Positions 25,013-33,621 of a stretch of 64,000 bases of DNA are shown in pieces (within the stretch, counting starts at the first letter, position 1; the number at the start of each line of letters is the position of its first letter). This DNA comes from Tissierella simiarum (GTDB taxonomy: Bacteria > Bacillota > Clostridia > Tissierellales > Tissierellaceae), in NCBI RefSeq assembly GCF_018917865.1, contig NZ_JAHLPM010000007.1, positions 124,001 to 188,000 of the forward strand, read 5' to 3'. Made by a program: the position numbers and the translations under genes. The notes under the pieces were generated by a model, which ran no database searches, was not told the origin of the DNA, and saw nothing but the letters and a program-made list of their open reading frames with translations.

Positions 25013-25344
25013 TCGTCTAACCTTTCTAAATCAAGAATAATTTCGCCCGCTTCATTTCCCACTTTTGCAATTCTAAAAATTTCGTCTCCAACTTCTATTT
25101 TTGCACCTTGTCGTGGCAAGATATTTAAATCGCTATAAGCAACGTACATCGTTACATCGACACGAAAAACGCCGTCTACGTTATCGCTTGACGGCTTTTT
25201 TCTGTCTTGTACGCCCTCATAATCAAGGACTATCGGAATATTGTAATAGTTATTGTTGTAATGAATTTCTGTTTCTTCCGCAAATTCTTTTGTGTTGTGG
25301 AAAATGTCTTTTACATCACGTTTAAGTTGTTCTTTAAAATTCAC
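25009..25344 (-). CDS. Head-tail joining protein (lambda gpFII-like)
   Basis: A 111-residue protein with a GTG start that overlaps the capsid stop (TAGTG), after AAGGTG. It begins NFKEQLKRDVKDIF and ends in IFRIAKVGNEAGEIILDLER, a beta-barrel like the FII family. It connects head and tail. The longer frame with an upstream start is not needed. Confidence 0.75.
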   Translation of the reverse strand: MNFKEQLKRDVKDIFHNTKEFAEETEIHYNNNYYNIPIVLDYEGVQDRKKPSSDNVDGVFRVDVTMYVAYSDLNILPRQGAKIEVGDEIFRIAKVGNEAGEIILDLERLDE

Positions 25345-26399
25345 TAAAGCACCTTTGCAACAAACCAACTATCAACTTCATGTGGAACGGGAAGAGGGTT
25401 ACTATTAAGTTGTAAGAATCTGCGTGATGGGTTTCTTTCAATCCAAGAATCCGGCACTTTTGCGCCCTCTACTGTAACGAAATTCTTTGTATTTTCATCG
25501 AGCAATGTTACTGCTCCATAATACATAGAATAGCTTGCATTTGTAGAAAGAAGTGTAACAGTTCCTTCTGGAACGAGTGGTTTCTGCTCCGGCGCTTCCG
25601 GATTCGTCCAATCATCTAAAAACCATTCATTATAAGTGTAAATATCCAATCCCTCTGCATGAAGCGTCCCGATGTAAGTAACACCATTTGGAAGTTCACG
25701 TGGTTTGATTACCGCAAGGTCATAACCCTTTGTATCAAGAAGCTTTTGAACTTTTGCGTTGTTAATAAACGCCGCCGCAACATCGTCTGCCATTACGCAA
25801 ACATTGCAGTTAACAAATCCATTCTTTTGAACTTGTTTTCTCCATTTTTTAAGGTCTGCAATAGGGTCTGATGTGTCAGCGGTCCATTTTTTGCCTGCCG
25901 TTGTTATGGTTTCAGTGTTCGTAAATGAAAAGTCAATTACTTCATTGATACCATCGCCCACAATCGGAATTGTACCTGTAAAAATAGCCTGCGCCGCCAT
26001 CCATTCTTCACGGCGGATAATCATTTCGTTAAGTTCTATAAAATCCTGTGCAAGCTTTTCAATCGCTCTTTCCGCTGGACTTTTTCCACTATAAATACTT
26101 TCGCCCGGAAGCCTGTTTAAAAGGTCGTCAACGGTTGTAATTTTATTCGGCGCTACAAGTGGCGGAGTATATGTTTTAGTCTGATAACCACTATTTGGAA
26201 TTGTCTTACCTCCAATTTTTCTATGAACAAACGGGGCAAGTGCTCTGTTGCCCTTTTTAAAGTCAACATCAACACTCTTTGTTGAGAATGTCTGCACATT
26301 TTTAAAGAATGTTGTTCTAAAAAACGTATGGACTGCTGGCATACGGTAAACAACTTTTCCCATAGTACGTGGGTCAAAAATACTTATTTCATTAGCCAT
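25344..26399 (-). CDS. Major capsid protein (lambda gpE-like)
   Basis: A 351-residue protein of the Phage_cap_E family (lambda gpE-type HK97 fold). Markers are SIFDPRTMGKVVYRMPAVHT at the start, DDLLNRLPGESIYSG, and a C-terminal PVPHEVDSWFVAKVL. It follows the decoration protein gene as in lambda. The RBS is GGAGAG. Confidence 0.93.
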   Translation of the reverse strand: MANEISIFDPRTMGKVVYRMPAVHTFFRTTFFKNVQTFSTKSVDVDFKKGNRALAPFVHRKIGGKTIPNSGYQTKTYTPPLVAPNKITTVDDLLNRLPGESIYSGKSPAERAIEKLAQDFIELNEMIIRREEWMAAQAIFTGTIPIVGDGINEVIDFSFTNTETITTAGKKWTADTSDPIADLKKWRKQVQKNGFVNCNVCVMADDVAAAFINNAKVQKLLDTKGYDLAVIKPRELPNGVTYIGTLHAEGLDIYTYNEWFLDDWTNPEAPEQKPLVPEGTVTLLSTNASYSMYYGAVTLLDENTKNFVTVEGAKVPDSWIERNPSRRFLQLNSNPLPVPHEVDSWFVAKVL

Positions 26400-26413
26400 T
26401 TTTAATCTCTCCT

Positions 26414-26737
26414 TTACTTTAAGAAAATTCCTAGTTTTCTACATGTTGTTTTCAATTCTTCAATTGTCACGCCATCTGGTAATGTGATTGCGTCCGCAAA
26501 AAATTCACCTGTTAGGTAATATACTATTTTACCGCCGTTCGGTTCATCTGCGGCAATTCCTAAAAGATTCGCAAGCGTTCCCCCTGCAACTTCTTCAATT
26601 CCTGTTTCTCCCTTTGTAATAGGTGCATATTTCCTTATAACTGCCCCTTTTTTGATTGTGTCCGAATCGGTCACAATAGGGAAATCGCCCGCAAAAAAGT
26701 TTTTTGGTGTGTGTACTGCCGTGTCAATCTCAAACAT
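26414..26737 (-). CDS. Head decoration protein (gpD-like)
   Basis: A 107-residue protein with NFFAGDFPIVTDSDTIKKG and ADEPNGGKIVYYLTGEFFAD, the pattern of Firmicute head decoration proteins of the lambda gpD type. It stabilises the expanded head. Its place between protease and capsid genes agrees. Confidence 0.82.
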   Translation of the reverse strand: MFEIDTAVHTPKNFFAGDFPIVTDSDTIKKGAVIRKYAPITKGETGIEEVAGGTLANLLGIAADEPNGGKIVYYLTGEFFADAITLPDGVTIEELKTTCRKLGIFLK

Positions 26738-26753
26738 TCTTCATTCCTCCTTC

Positions 26754-27863
26754 TTATTTCTTTTCTGGGAACAGCTTATCAATTGCCGCGTCATATGGAT
26801 TTTCTCCACTTTTTCCGCTTATGTCCTCTTGATTGCTGTTGCCTACATTGTTTACATTACTATCATTTACGTCTGTGGCTCTGTTCACAAGATAATTTGT
26901 GCCTTGCTTTTTCTGCTCTGCGATAATTCGTATTGCAACCTCTGCCGCATTAATAGGCTTTTCAAATTTTGCATTCTTCACAATTTCTTCAAAGCCATCA
27001 AGTGACAGTTCTTCAATATCTTTAATGCGATTACGTTCTTCCACCGCCGCATTATTCGCAATTTGCTTCGTTAAATCCGGGTAAGCGGCTTTCAGTTCGT
27101 CAACTGTTTTAATTTCCATAGTACTTCCACTCTCCTTTTCTTGAATTTTTTTTGATGTATTTGAAAAACCACCGTTAGTGTGGGCTGGACGGTGGTTTAA
27201 TAACGATATTGGCATATTGGGATATCTTGTAAGGTCGAACGAAACGGCATTCACTACAACACGCGATGAATTTTCAACTTGCGTTTCAATCTCTTCAAAC
27301 ATTAGTTTATCGCAAAATCCACTTTCAACAGCTTCTTTGCCATCGTACCAAGTTTCCTTTGCCATAAGCTCTGCTATTTCTTCCGTCGATTTCCCGGTTT
27401 TCAGCGCATATCCATTAATGATTGATTGTTTTATTACTTTCAGCTCTTCGGATAGCTTGATAAAATCTTCTTGGCTGTAATAGCCCCAAGTACCCATTTT
27501 AGGGTCATGAATCATAAATACACCATTTGCAGGTATTTCTATCACATCACCAGCCATTGCAATAATTGTTGCCGCAGAAGCCGCCCAGCCATCTATTTTT
27601 ACGGTTATACGTGCCTTGTGGTCTTTTAACCTTGTATATATTGCATTCGCGGCAAACACATCGCCACCACCGCTGTTGATTCTTACAACGATTTCTTCAA
27701 CATCGCCAAGCGCGTTCAAATCATCATTGAATTGACGCGGTGTTATATCATCATCCCACCAACTCGTACTTGAAATATCGCCGTAAAGAATTAGTTCGGC
27801 TGGCTCTGAATTTAATGGGCTTGTGAAATTCCAGAACTTATTTGCTATTTTCTGTTTCGCCAA
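26754..27863 (-). CDS. Head maturation protease with scaffold domain (ClpP-type)
   Basis: A 369-residue protein. The N-terminal about 200 residues are a ClpP/S49-like protease: VVRINSGGGDVFAA, GWAASAATIIAMAG with the likely catalytic Ser, and the His in GVFMIHDPK. The C-terminal about 150 residues are charged and helical, as expected for a scaffold released during maturation. It overlaps the portal gene by 26 bp. Confidence 0.9.
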   Translation of the reverse strand: MAKQKIANKFWNFTSPLNSEPAELILYGDISSTSWWDDDITPRQFNDDLNALGDVEEIVVRINSGGGDVFAANAIYTRLKDHKARITVKIDGWAASAATIIAMAGDVIEIPANGVFMIHDPKMGTWGYYSQEDFIKLSEELKVIKQSIINGYALKTGKSTEEIAELMAKETWYDGKEAVESGFCDKLMFEEIETQVENSSRVVVNAVSFDLTRYPNMPISLLNHRPAHTNGGFSNTSKKIQEKESGSTMEIKTVDELKAAYPDLTKQIANNAAVEERNRIKDIEELSLDGFEEIVKNAKFEKPINAAEVAIRIIAEQKKQGTNYLVNRATDVNDSNVNNVGNSNQEDISGKSGENPYDAAIDKLFPEKK

Positions 27864-29367
27864 TGTCTCTCACCTCTTTCATTAATTTTTCTTCTTGTTT
27901 CAATTGCTGTATGTTTCTATAAAAATCACTTCCCGCCATTTCCATAGCTTCACGGTCACGAGTAGAGAACCCATTTTGCACCCTTTTTTCCGCCGCAGTA
28001 ACCTCTTGTACCGGGTTTAAAAGTCCTTGCGCTGGTCCATTCCATTCTGCACCGCAATACGCCTTTCTAATAATCGGGTCTGCAAAAAATCCCGGCGCCG
28101 ATATTCTTCCTTTTGCCACCGCTTCCGCAAGCCATTCTTCAAAAATCGGCTGGCAAAAATCATTTGCAAGCCAAGTGCGGTACATCCGGAACATTTTCCA
28201 AGCTTCTAGTAAGGCACCTCTTGAAGCACTATAAGAAGCATTGAAATTTTTTACAAGCAATTCATAGGGTATTTCTAGCGCCGCGCCAATTTGCCTACAA
28301 ATAGCGATAACAAACCCATCAAATGCGCTATTAGGTCTGCCGGGATTTAAAGCATTCGCTGTTTCCCCTTCCCCCAAATCTATAATCGCACCGGGCGCAA
28401 GTTCAAATGTGTTATCTTCTCCACTATCTACTTGTAGTCCCTGCGGTATAACTTCACCAAATGCAGAATCATTTGACGCGTTCTCTTTCTCAATAAATAC
28501 TGTAAACATCCCACTAACAACTGCGGCGACAAGTTCTGCGTCTGTGTATCTCCCTAATTGCTTTAGTGCTTCAATTACAGGCGCTAGAAACGGAACTCCT
28601 CTGCGCTGTCCTATACGCTCACGGTTCATAATATGAAGTACGTTTCTTCTTCCTGTTTTTTCTCCATAGGCTTCGACACGCGCCCACTTTGTTTCAATGC
28701 TTTCAAAAGACAATGGATGGTGCGTACTAATGTGATATGCTACAACTTCCCCAGCTTCGTTTACTTCAACACCTCCGATAATCTTGGGGTCTGTGTTACC
28801 TGCAGGGTTACTTAATCTATCTGCTTCAATTAATTTAATTCTTAAATCATACGGCATGTTAATTCGCTTTGTAACTGGTAAGGTAACTATTACATCCCCA
28901 CTCATAAGCCAATTCAAAAATGCCAATTGTTGAAGTTCATAGAAATTATCAAGTCTTTCAATGTCACACGCTGTGGAATCAGCCCACAAAGCAAATTCTC
29001 GTTCAATTTTATTTTCTAACTTCCTCACTTCTTCTTCTGTGATTCCTAAAATCTCATAATCAACTTGACTTTTAAGTTTCAATCCTCCACCAACAACGTT
29101 AGTTCTGCATGTTTTAATTGCTCCGGTTGCCAAAGGCACACCCATATATAAATCACGTGAACGTTGCCTAAGGGTTGAAAGATTGTCTTGTATATCCTCT
29201 TTGGCGCTTCCTCCGCCGTAAAGCCATCCAAGCAATGATTTTTTAGTATGTGAAGCCCCATAATTGCCGTATCCACTGTTCATTATTTGAAGTCTCTGGC
29301 GCGCGGCGGCTCTTTTAAGTCCTTTTTCCGGGGATATTGTTGCAATTGCCTTGTCTAATATATTCAA
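27838..29367 (-). CDS. Portal protein (lambda gpB family)
   Basis: A 509-residue lambda-type portal. Markers are SLLGWLYGGGSAKEDI, YMGVPLATGAIKTCRTNVVG and the LLVKNFNASYSASRGALLEAW block. It forms the dodecameric DNA channel at the head vertex. Residues 320-342 (ELAPGAIIDLGEGETANALN and two more) are the source of the segment found in the tail chaperone gene. Confidence 0.95.
   Translation of the reverse strand: MNILDKAIATISPEKGLKRAAARQRLQIMNSGYGNYGASHTKKSLLGWLYGGGSAKEDIQDNLSTLRQRSRDLYMGVPLATGAIKTCRTNVVGGGLKLKSQVDYEILGITEEEVRKLENKIEREFALWADSTACDIERLDNFYELQQLAFLNWLMSGDVIVTLPVTKRINMPYDLRIKLIEADRLSNPAGNTDPKIIGGVEVNEAGEVVAYHISTHHPLSFESIETKWARVEAYGEKTGRRNVLHIMNRERIGQRRGVPFLAPVIEALKQLGRYTDAELVAAVVSGMFTVFIEKENASNDSAFGEVIPQGLQVDSGEDNTFELAPGAIIDLGEGETANALNPGRPNSAFDGFVIAICRQIGAALEIPYELLVKNFNASYSASRGALLEAWKMFRMYRTWLANDFCQPIFEEWLAEAVAKGRISAPGFFADPIIRKAYCGAEWNGPAQGLLNPVQEVTAAEKRVQNGFSTRDREAMEMAGSDFYRNIQQLKQEEKLMKEVRDIGETENSK
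28340..28406 (-). repeat. Portal-gene segment copied into the tail chaperone
   Basis: 67 nt, 66 identical to 21420-21486. The portal context is normal for the family, so this is the likely donor. Confidence 0.95.
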
Positions 29368-29382
29368 TCATTCCCACCCCCT

Positions 29383-29619
29383 TTATAGATCACGTGGAAT
29401 AACCTGTATCACGCGGTTTCTTCCTCTTCTCTTTTCTATATTCTCAAGCTTCGCGACTTCGTTTTGCCAAAATTGAATTTGCTTGCGGATTTCCGAAAGA
29501 TTCGCTTTTGTCAAACTTCGTGTTCCTATCGTATAACTTTGATGTGTTGTTACTTCAAGCTCTGCTTCAAGCCAAGCCTGTAAATGCCTTTTTGCTGTTT
29601 CTAATGTGTATCCTGCCAA
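29383..29619 (-). CDS. gpW-like head-tail adaptor / DUF6148-type protein
   Basis: A 78-residue, mainly helical protein: LETAKRHLQAWLEAELEVTT then SYTIGTRSLTKANLSEIRKQ. Size and position between terminase and portal match lambda gpW and the DUF6148 family. It probably plugs or stabilises the portal after packaging. Confidence 0.75.
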   Translation of the reverse strand: MAGYTLETAKRHLQAWLEAELEVTTHQSYTIGTRSLTKANLSEIRKQIQFWQNEVAKLENIEKRRGRNRVIQVIPRDL

Positions 29620-31440
29620 TTATATAACACCTCCCGAGCGCGTATGCCTACCTTTTTTCTTTGTTTGTGTAGTTGGCGTATCTGTATTGTCTGGCTTTTT
29701 CAATACTGGGTTGGCAATTTCTAGCGCAACCGTTGCATAGTTTCGACAATCCAATGGTTCATTACGTTTGTAACTACTATCTTTTAATGTCCAAATGTAT
29801 TGTGCTTTACCTCTTTTATAGGTCATAACCATTTTTTCAGAAGTCAACCCTTTGAAATATTCTTCTGTATAACCCCTATCTTTTTCCTTTGGAAAATGAC
29901 AATAATTCGCTCCTTCTTCCTGTACTGCTAGCCGTTGATAAAGCAACGCTTTACCTGTATCAACTCCTACGGTGAACAAAGGGGTTTTTTCTCTGTTTGA
30001 TGTTGTCGGCTTGTTGTAGTATGGAACTTCTGCGCCACCTTTGCCCTTAATCGCAAACACACGACGCGCAATTCTGGTTTTACAAAACTTATATACTTGA
30101 TTCGTGAAATGTCCCCCACTGTCTATGCAAGCGCATATAATTTTTAGCTTCGCGCCATCCGAACGAGTGAAAGTTTGATTAAGAAAAGCGTCTAGTTCAT
30201 CCCACACGCCTTTCAATTTCAAATCTCCATATATAACTTGATATTTGATTCCCCAACTTTCTTTACCCTCACCCCATCCAACAACCTCGATTTCAAATCT
30301 GTCATCTTGTGTGTCAACCCCGGCTGTAAGACAAATCACATCTTCCGGGACTTCGCAATTATATTTTTCGCGACGTTTGTAAAGTTCGTCCTTTTCAAGT
30401 TGCTCGCCCTCTTCCTCCCATGTTTGCCCCATTTCTGTGTTGGTCCACACTTTTAGCAATTCAATATTGCCTTTTTTCTTTTCCTCATTGGCAGTCAAGA
30501 ACTTTGACACAATTTCTTTCCACTCAACAAATAGTGAAGCAAGGGCATTTAAATGGAACCCTCTCACTTTTCTTTCCGGATACTTGGCAACGAACTTGCC
30601 TTTGTGAAAAAGTTCTTTCCACTCAACTTCACTAGAAATTACGCCACATTTGCAACAAGCATGTGAAATTTCGTCAAGGTTTTCTTTATCAAATACAATT
30701 TGCCCCCACTCTAACGGTTGCAGTTCTCCACACTCTGGGCACGGTACGTTCCATGTTTCCTGTGTGGAATGTTCGTATTCAACTTCGATTCGCGAAAGTC
30801 CTTTTATCGTCGGCGTTGAAACACAAACTTCTTTTTTGTTCCAAAACGTTGTCAATCTCTTCCCCGCAAGTAATAGCGGGTCGCCCTCATTTCCTGCGGT
30901 CGCCGGGTATGCGTCAATTTCATCCGCTAGTAATATACGAATCGGTCGGCTTCTTAATCCCGCTGGTGAATTTGCCCCAACCATCGTTACGTGTCCACCC
31001 GGAAAAATTTTTTGCAATATCGTGTTACCGCTGTTTCGACTTTTATCATTTACCCTTTCTTGCAATGCTGGTGTATCACGCAACATAGGGGAAAGTCGGT
31101 CTTTACTAAATGTTTCTGCCATCTGAATCGTTGGTTGTAATACCATAATCGGACTTGGGTCATAGTGCATGTAATAGCCAATAGGATTCAAGATAAATCC
31201 GTCAGTTTTACCTATTTGTGCCGCACTCATTACGACAATCTTTTGTACTTTAATATCTGAAATCGCGTCCATGATTTCACGCTGATATGGTGCTTTTGAT
31301 GTTCTCCATCGTCCCGGTTCGGCTGATGATTCGGAAGAAAGACGCCTGTATTCATCCGCCCATTGTGAAATAGTCATATCTGGCGGTGGCTTTAATACTG
31401 AAAATATTTTTTCAAATAAATCAATTGTCGCTTTCTTCAT
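29620..31440 (-). CDS. Terminase large subunit (lambda gpA family)
   Basis: A 606-residue protein of the gpA type. The N-terminal ATPase has a Walker A-like AAQIGKTDGF (about 74-83) and Walker B LLADEID (about 171-177). The zinc-binding CPECGEL motif and a C-terminal nuclease domain with AGVDTQDDRFEIEVVGWG follow. It cuts and packages DNA. The gpA family usually makes cohesive ends, so a cos site is expected nearby. Confidence 0.95.
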   Translation of the reverse strand: MKKATIDLFEKIFSVLKPPPDMTISQWADEYRRLSSESSAEPGRWRTSKAPYQREIMDAISDIKVQKIVVMSAAQIGKTDGFILNPIGYYMHYDPSPIMVLQPTIQMAETFSKDRLSPMLRDTPALQERVNDKSRNSGNTILQKIFPGGHVTMVGANSPAGLRSRPIRILLADEIDAYPATAGNEGDPLLLAGKRLTTFWNKKEVCVSTPTIKGLSRIEVEYEHSTQETWNVPCPECGELQPLEWGQIVFDKENLDEISHACCKCGVISSEVEWKELFHKGKFVAKYPERKVRGFHLNALASLFVEWKEIVSKFLTANEEKKKGNIELLKVWTNTEMGQTWEEEGEQLEKDELYKRREKYNCEVPEDVICLTAGVDTQDDRFEIEVVGWGEGKESWGIKYQVIYGDLKLKGVWDELDAFLNQTFTRSDGAKLKIICACIDSGGHFTNQVYKFCKTRIARRVFAIKGKGGAEVPYYNKPTTSNREKTPLFTVGVDTGKALLYQRLAVQEEGANYCHFPKEKDRGYTEEYFKGLTSEKMVMTYKRGKAQYIWTLKDSSYKRNEPLDCRNYATVALEIANPVLKKPDNTDTPTTQTKKKGRHTRSGGVI

Positions 31441-31921
31441 CTTCTTTTACCCTTTCCCCAAAAACTGTTTTGAAGTCCGAAAGCTCGTTTAATGCTTCGT
31501 CTATATATTCTTTTAAAATCTTGAATATCTCTGTTTTATCCGTTTTTTTACTCAAAACAGGTGAGAGTTTTGACGGTATAGCCATTAAACGGCTCTTAAA
31601 ATTTATTAACATGTCAGTCATAACCCTTTCAATATCCTCTGAATTATGCAACTGATTTTCTTTGATTTTTAATTCAAATTCTTCATTTAACCGCTTTGCA
31701 CGCACAAGCTTTGCCCTTTCTGCGTTGTAGTTAATGGCTTCTTCACTTTCTGGATTGCCCTTTCTTAAATAATTGATATAACTATGAACGGTTGGCAAAA
31801 GTTCATAAAGACCGTTACTGTTCGGATATTCTTCAATAATTTTTTCATCCCGCAATTGCCGCACTCGGCGTTCCGTGATGTCAAGAAAACGCGCAATCGC
31901 CCGTGCGTCATAAAGTTTCAA
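31421..31921 (-). CDS. Terminase small subunit, Nu1-like
   Basis: A 166-residue protein with an N-terminal winged-helix of the Nu1/MerR type (LYDARAIARFLDITERRVRQ) and a helical region (about 60-110) that would bind the large subunit. I prefer the TTG eight bases after AGGAGG to the GTG that overlaps that site. It overlaps the large subunit gene by 20 bp. Confidence 0.82.
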   Translation of the reverse strand: MKLYDARAIARFLDITERRVRQLRDEKIIEEYPNSNGLYELLPTVHSYINYLRKGNPESEEAINYNAERAKLVRAKRLNEEFELKIKENQLHNSEDIERVMTDMLINFKSRLMAIPSKLSPVLSKKTDKTEIFKILKEYIDEALNELSDFKTVFGERVKEDEESDN

Positions 31922-31930
31922 AAGCCGCAC

Positions 31931-32079
31931 CTCCTTCCCTGTTTTTTAACACCCCCCTCTTTAAAATTTTCCAGTAGCTCCGGAAGTGATTATTTTTTAT
32001 AATTTTCTAAGCAAGTGCCGGGGGTCAACGTACCCGCAGGCTTCTTTTATCGCTGGAAGAACCTATATTTTTCCGGTTT
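31931..32079. other. Gene-free stretch upstream of the Nu1-like gene, possible cos region
   Basis: 150 bp with no reading frame. It contains a G+C-rich block at about 32016-32042 with a short inverted repeat (GGGT and ACCC arms). gpA/Nu1 phages keep cos next to the small subunit gene, so this is a reasonable place, but no direct evidence is visible. Confidence 0.3.
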
Positions 32080-32880
32080 TTAGGTTATGGTATCTTCGTT
32101 TTCATCGTCTTTCATGTCGTCAATTTCTCCAGTTACTGGGTCAACGTTATACACACCTGTCAACCTCTGTTTTGTAAGGCGATATTTTTTCTCTTCAAGT
32201 TCAATGCGACGGTTATCAAGTTCATATGACTTTATGCTATCAAGAAGTTTTATGATTCTTCCATGCGTCTTATTTAATTCGGCTTCAAGCTTCATTGCCC
32301 TGTCGAACGGGCTTGCTTTAACGACTGTTTTCATTGCTGTTTTTAATTTCTCTATGGTGTCATTTTCTTCTTCCTCTTCATCGTTTTGTTTACCTTTCTT
32401 CTTCTTTGGCGATTTTGGCACAAGCATTTCAACTACTTTATCCACGTGCAATGTTTCTGCGTCCTCTTGCTCTAAAGCTTTAATCTTTTTCTTTAAATCA
32501 TTCTCTTTCGCTATAAGCAATTGAAGTTCGCGCAACATATTTTCTTGCGTGTTTAATGTTATTGATTCTATATATTCCCGCTCTTCCGGAGGTAGGTCGT
32601 CAAGATGTATAGTTGAATACGCTCCGTGTGTTTCTGCATTTTTATTTCTTATAGGCGCACCATGACCGACGGCATTTGTATTCCCTTTCTGCCCTCCACG
32701 TTTCCGCTTTGAAAGTTTTTCTTCTAAAGCGTCTTTCCATTTATCTTCACTTTTCCATTTTCTTATTCTGCTTTCTGGTACTTCTGCCATTTCTGCTAAT
32801 TCTTTTGTCGACATAGTACCATCGCTTTTTAACCATTCTTCCATCGCTTTGTCGCGGTTCGGATTTCGCGGTCTCGCCAC
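32080..32880 (-). CDS. PBSX-type terminase small subunit domain protein
   Basis: A 266-residue protein with a PBSX terminase small-subunit N-terminus: ARPRNPNRDKAMEEWLKSDG, a helix-turn-helix (STKELAEMAEVPESRIRKWK), and RKRGGQKGNTNAVGHGAPIR. The rest is charged coiled coil. The start is the second GTG, which gives the normal beginning ARPRNP. It is the first late gene. Coexistence with a Nu1-like protein is unusual. Confidence 0.85.
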   Translation of the reverse strand: MARPRNPNRDKAMEEWLKSDGTMSTKELAEMAEVPESRIRKWKSEDKWKDALEEKLSKRKRGGQKGNTNAVGHGAPIRNKNAETHGAYSTIHLDDLPPEEREYIESITLNTQENMLRELQLLIAKENDLKKKIKALEQEDAETLHVDKVVEMLVPKSPKKKKGKQNDEEEEENDTIEKLKTAMKTVVKASPFDRAMKLEAELNKTHGRIIKLLDSIKSYELDNRRIELEEKKYRLTKQRLTGVYNVDPVTGEIDDMKDDENEDTIT

Positions 32881-32916
32881 CTGTTTCACCCCCTATTCGT
32901 TTGTTTTACAATTTGC

Positions 32917-32937
32917 CTTCCGCTACTCTCACGGAAG
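32917..32937 (-). promoter_or_regulatory. Inverted repeat in the late promoter region
   Basis: CTTCCG and CGGAAG arms, 9 bp apart, just upstream of the first late gene. It may be the binding site of a late activator such as the protein of 33033-33452. No consensus sigma-A promoter is seen here. Confidence 0.35.
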
Positions 32938-32946
32938 CAAAAAAAT

Positions 32947-32974
32947 AATGAGCCTAAAATTAAACAGGCTCATT
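32947..32974 (-). terminator. Intrinsic terminator of the early operon
   Basis: AATGAGCCT and AGGCTCATT arms with a 10-nt loop, followed on the minus strand by ATTTTTTT. It separates early from late transcription. Confidence 0.8.
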
Positions 32975-33032
32975 GGTATAGATTTCCATAATACTAATAT
33001 AACTCATAAAAAGCGGACAAAACGGACAAAAT

Positions 33033-33452
33033 CTAAGCTTCTTTAAAAAATCTTTTTATCTTTTTTCTTGCTGTGTCGCCGTTAGGATAACCATAGACTT
33101 TTAAGGCAACCCTATTCCATTGCATTCCTTTTATATACCTTAATTCTATAATCTGCCTTACTTTGCTATCCTCTACACTCTCTATAAAATTTTCTATTTC
33201 TTCTAACTCATGATATAGTGCTGTTTTGCGTATAATTAACTTTTCTTTCACATTATTTACTCTCTCGCGTTTTTTCATATCAATTCCAGTTATGCGAATC
33301 GTATGTTCCGTGTACGGAAATGCGCTTGTTGAACCTCGCACGGTATCCGATACATATTCCTCTGCTTCTTGCTGAATCTCTAAAATTCTACTCTCTAACA
33401 TCTTAATTTCTCTCGTTTTATCTTTGTATTGTTCAAGTTTTTTTAAATCCAT
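33033..33452 (-). CDS. Sigma-like late transcription regulator (ArpU/DUF1492 type)
   Basis: A 139-residue protein with an N-terminal coiled coil (1-95) and a C-terminal sigma region 4-like helix-turn-helix: VRQIIELRYIKGMQWNRVAL then KVYGYPNGDTARKKIKRF. Such proteins activate late phage genes. It is the last gene before the early terminator and next to the start of the late operon, exactly where a late switch is expected. Confidence 0.85.
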   Translation of the reverse strand: MDLKKLEQYKDKTREIKMLESRILEIQQEAEEYVSDTVRGSTSAFPYTEHTIRITGIDMKKRERVNNVKEKLIIRKTALYHELEEIENFIESVEDSKVRQIIELRYIKGMQWNRVALKVYGYPNGDTARKKIKRFFKEA

Positions 33453-33482
33453 TCTGCATAACCCTCTTTCTTGAAATATTTT

Positions 33483-33617
33483 TTAAGGCGGTTTATATTT
33501 CCTCTGAAAATATCTAAGGTTCATTTCTCTTTTATTAAAAGTAATTCTAATCTGTATCAAGGCGCCTGTTACCCGCTCCATTACCTCTTGCGGTATTGAT
33601 TGCCTTGTTATTTCCAT
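33483..33617 (-). CDS. Small basic hypothetical protein, 44 residues
   Basis: MEITRQSIPQEVMERVTGAL and 24 more residues, ending in a basic tail. A GAAGGTG site precedes the ATG by six bases. It lies between parB and the late regulator. No family recognised. Confidence 0.6.
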   Translation of the reverse strand: MEITRQSIPQEVMERVTGALIQIRITFNKREMNLRYFQRKYKPP

Positions 33618-33621
33618 GTTT

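Noticed and set aside
32016-32042. Definite cos site
   Set aside because: Only a short G+C-rich inverted repeat is visible; position alone is not enough to call it.
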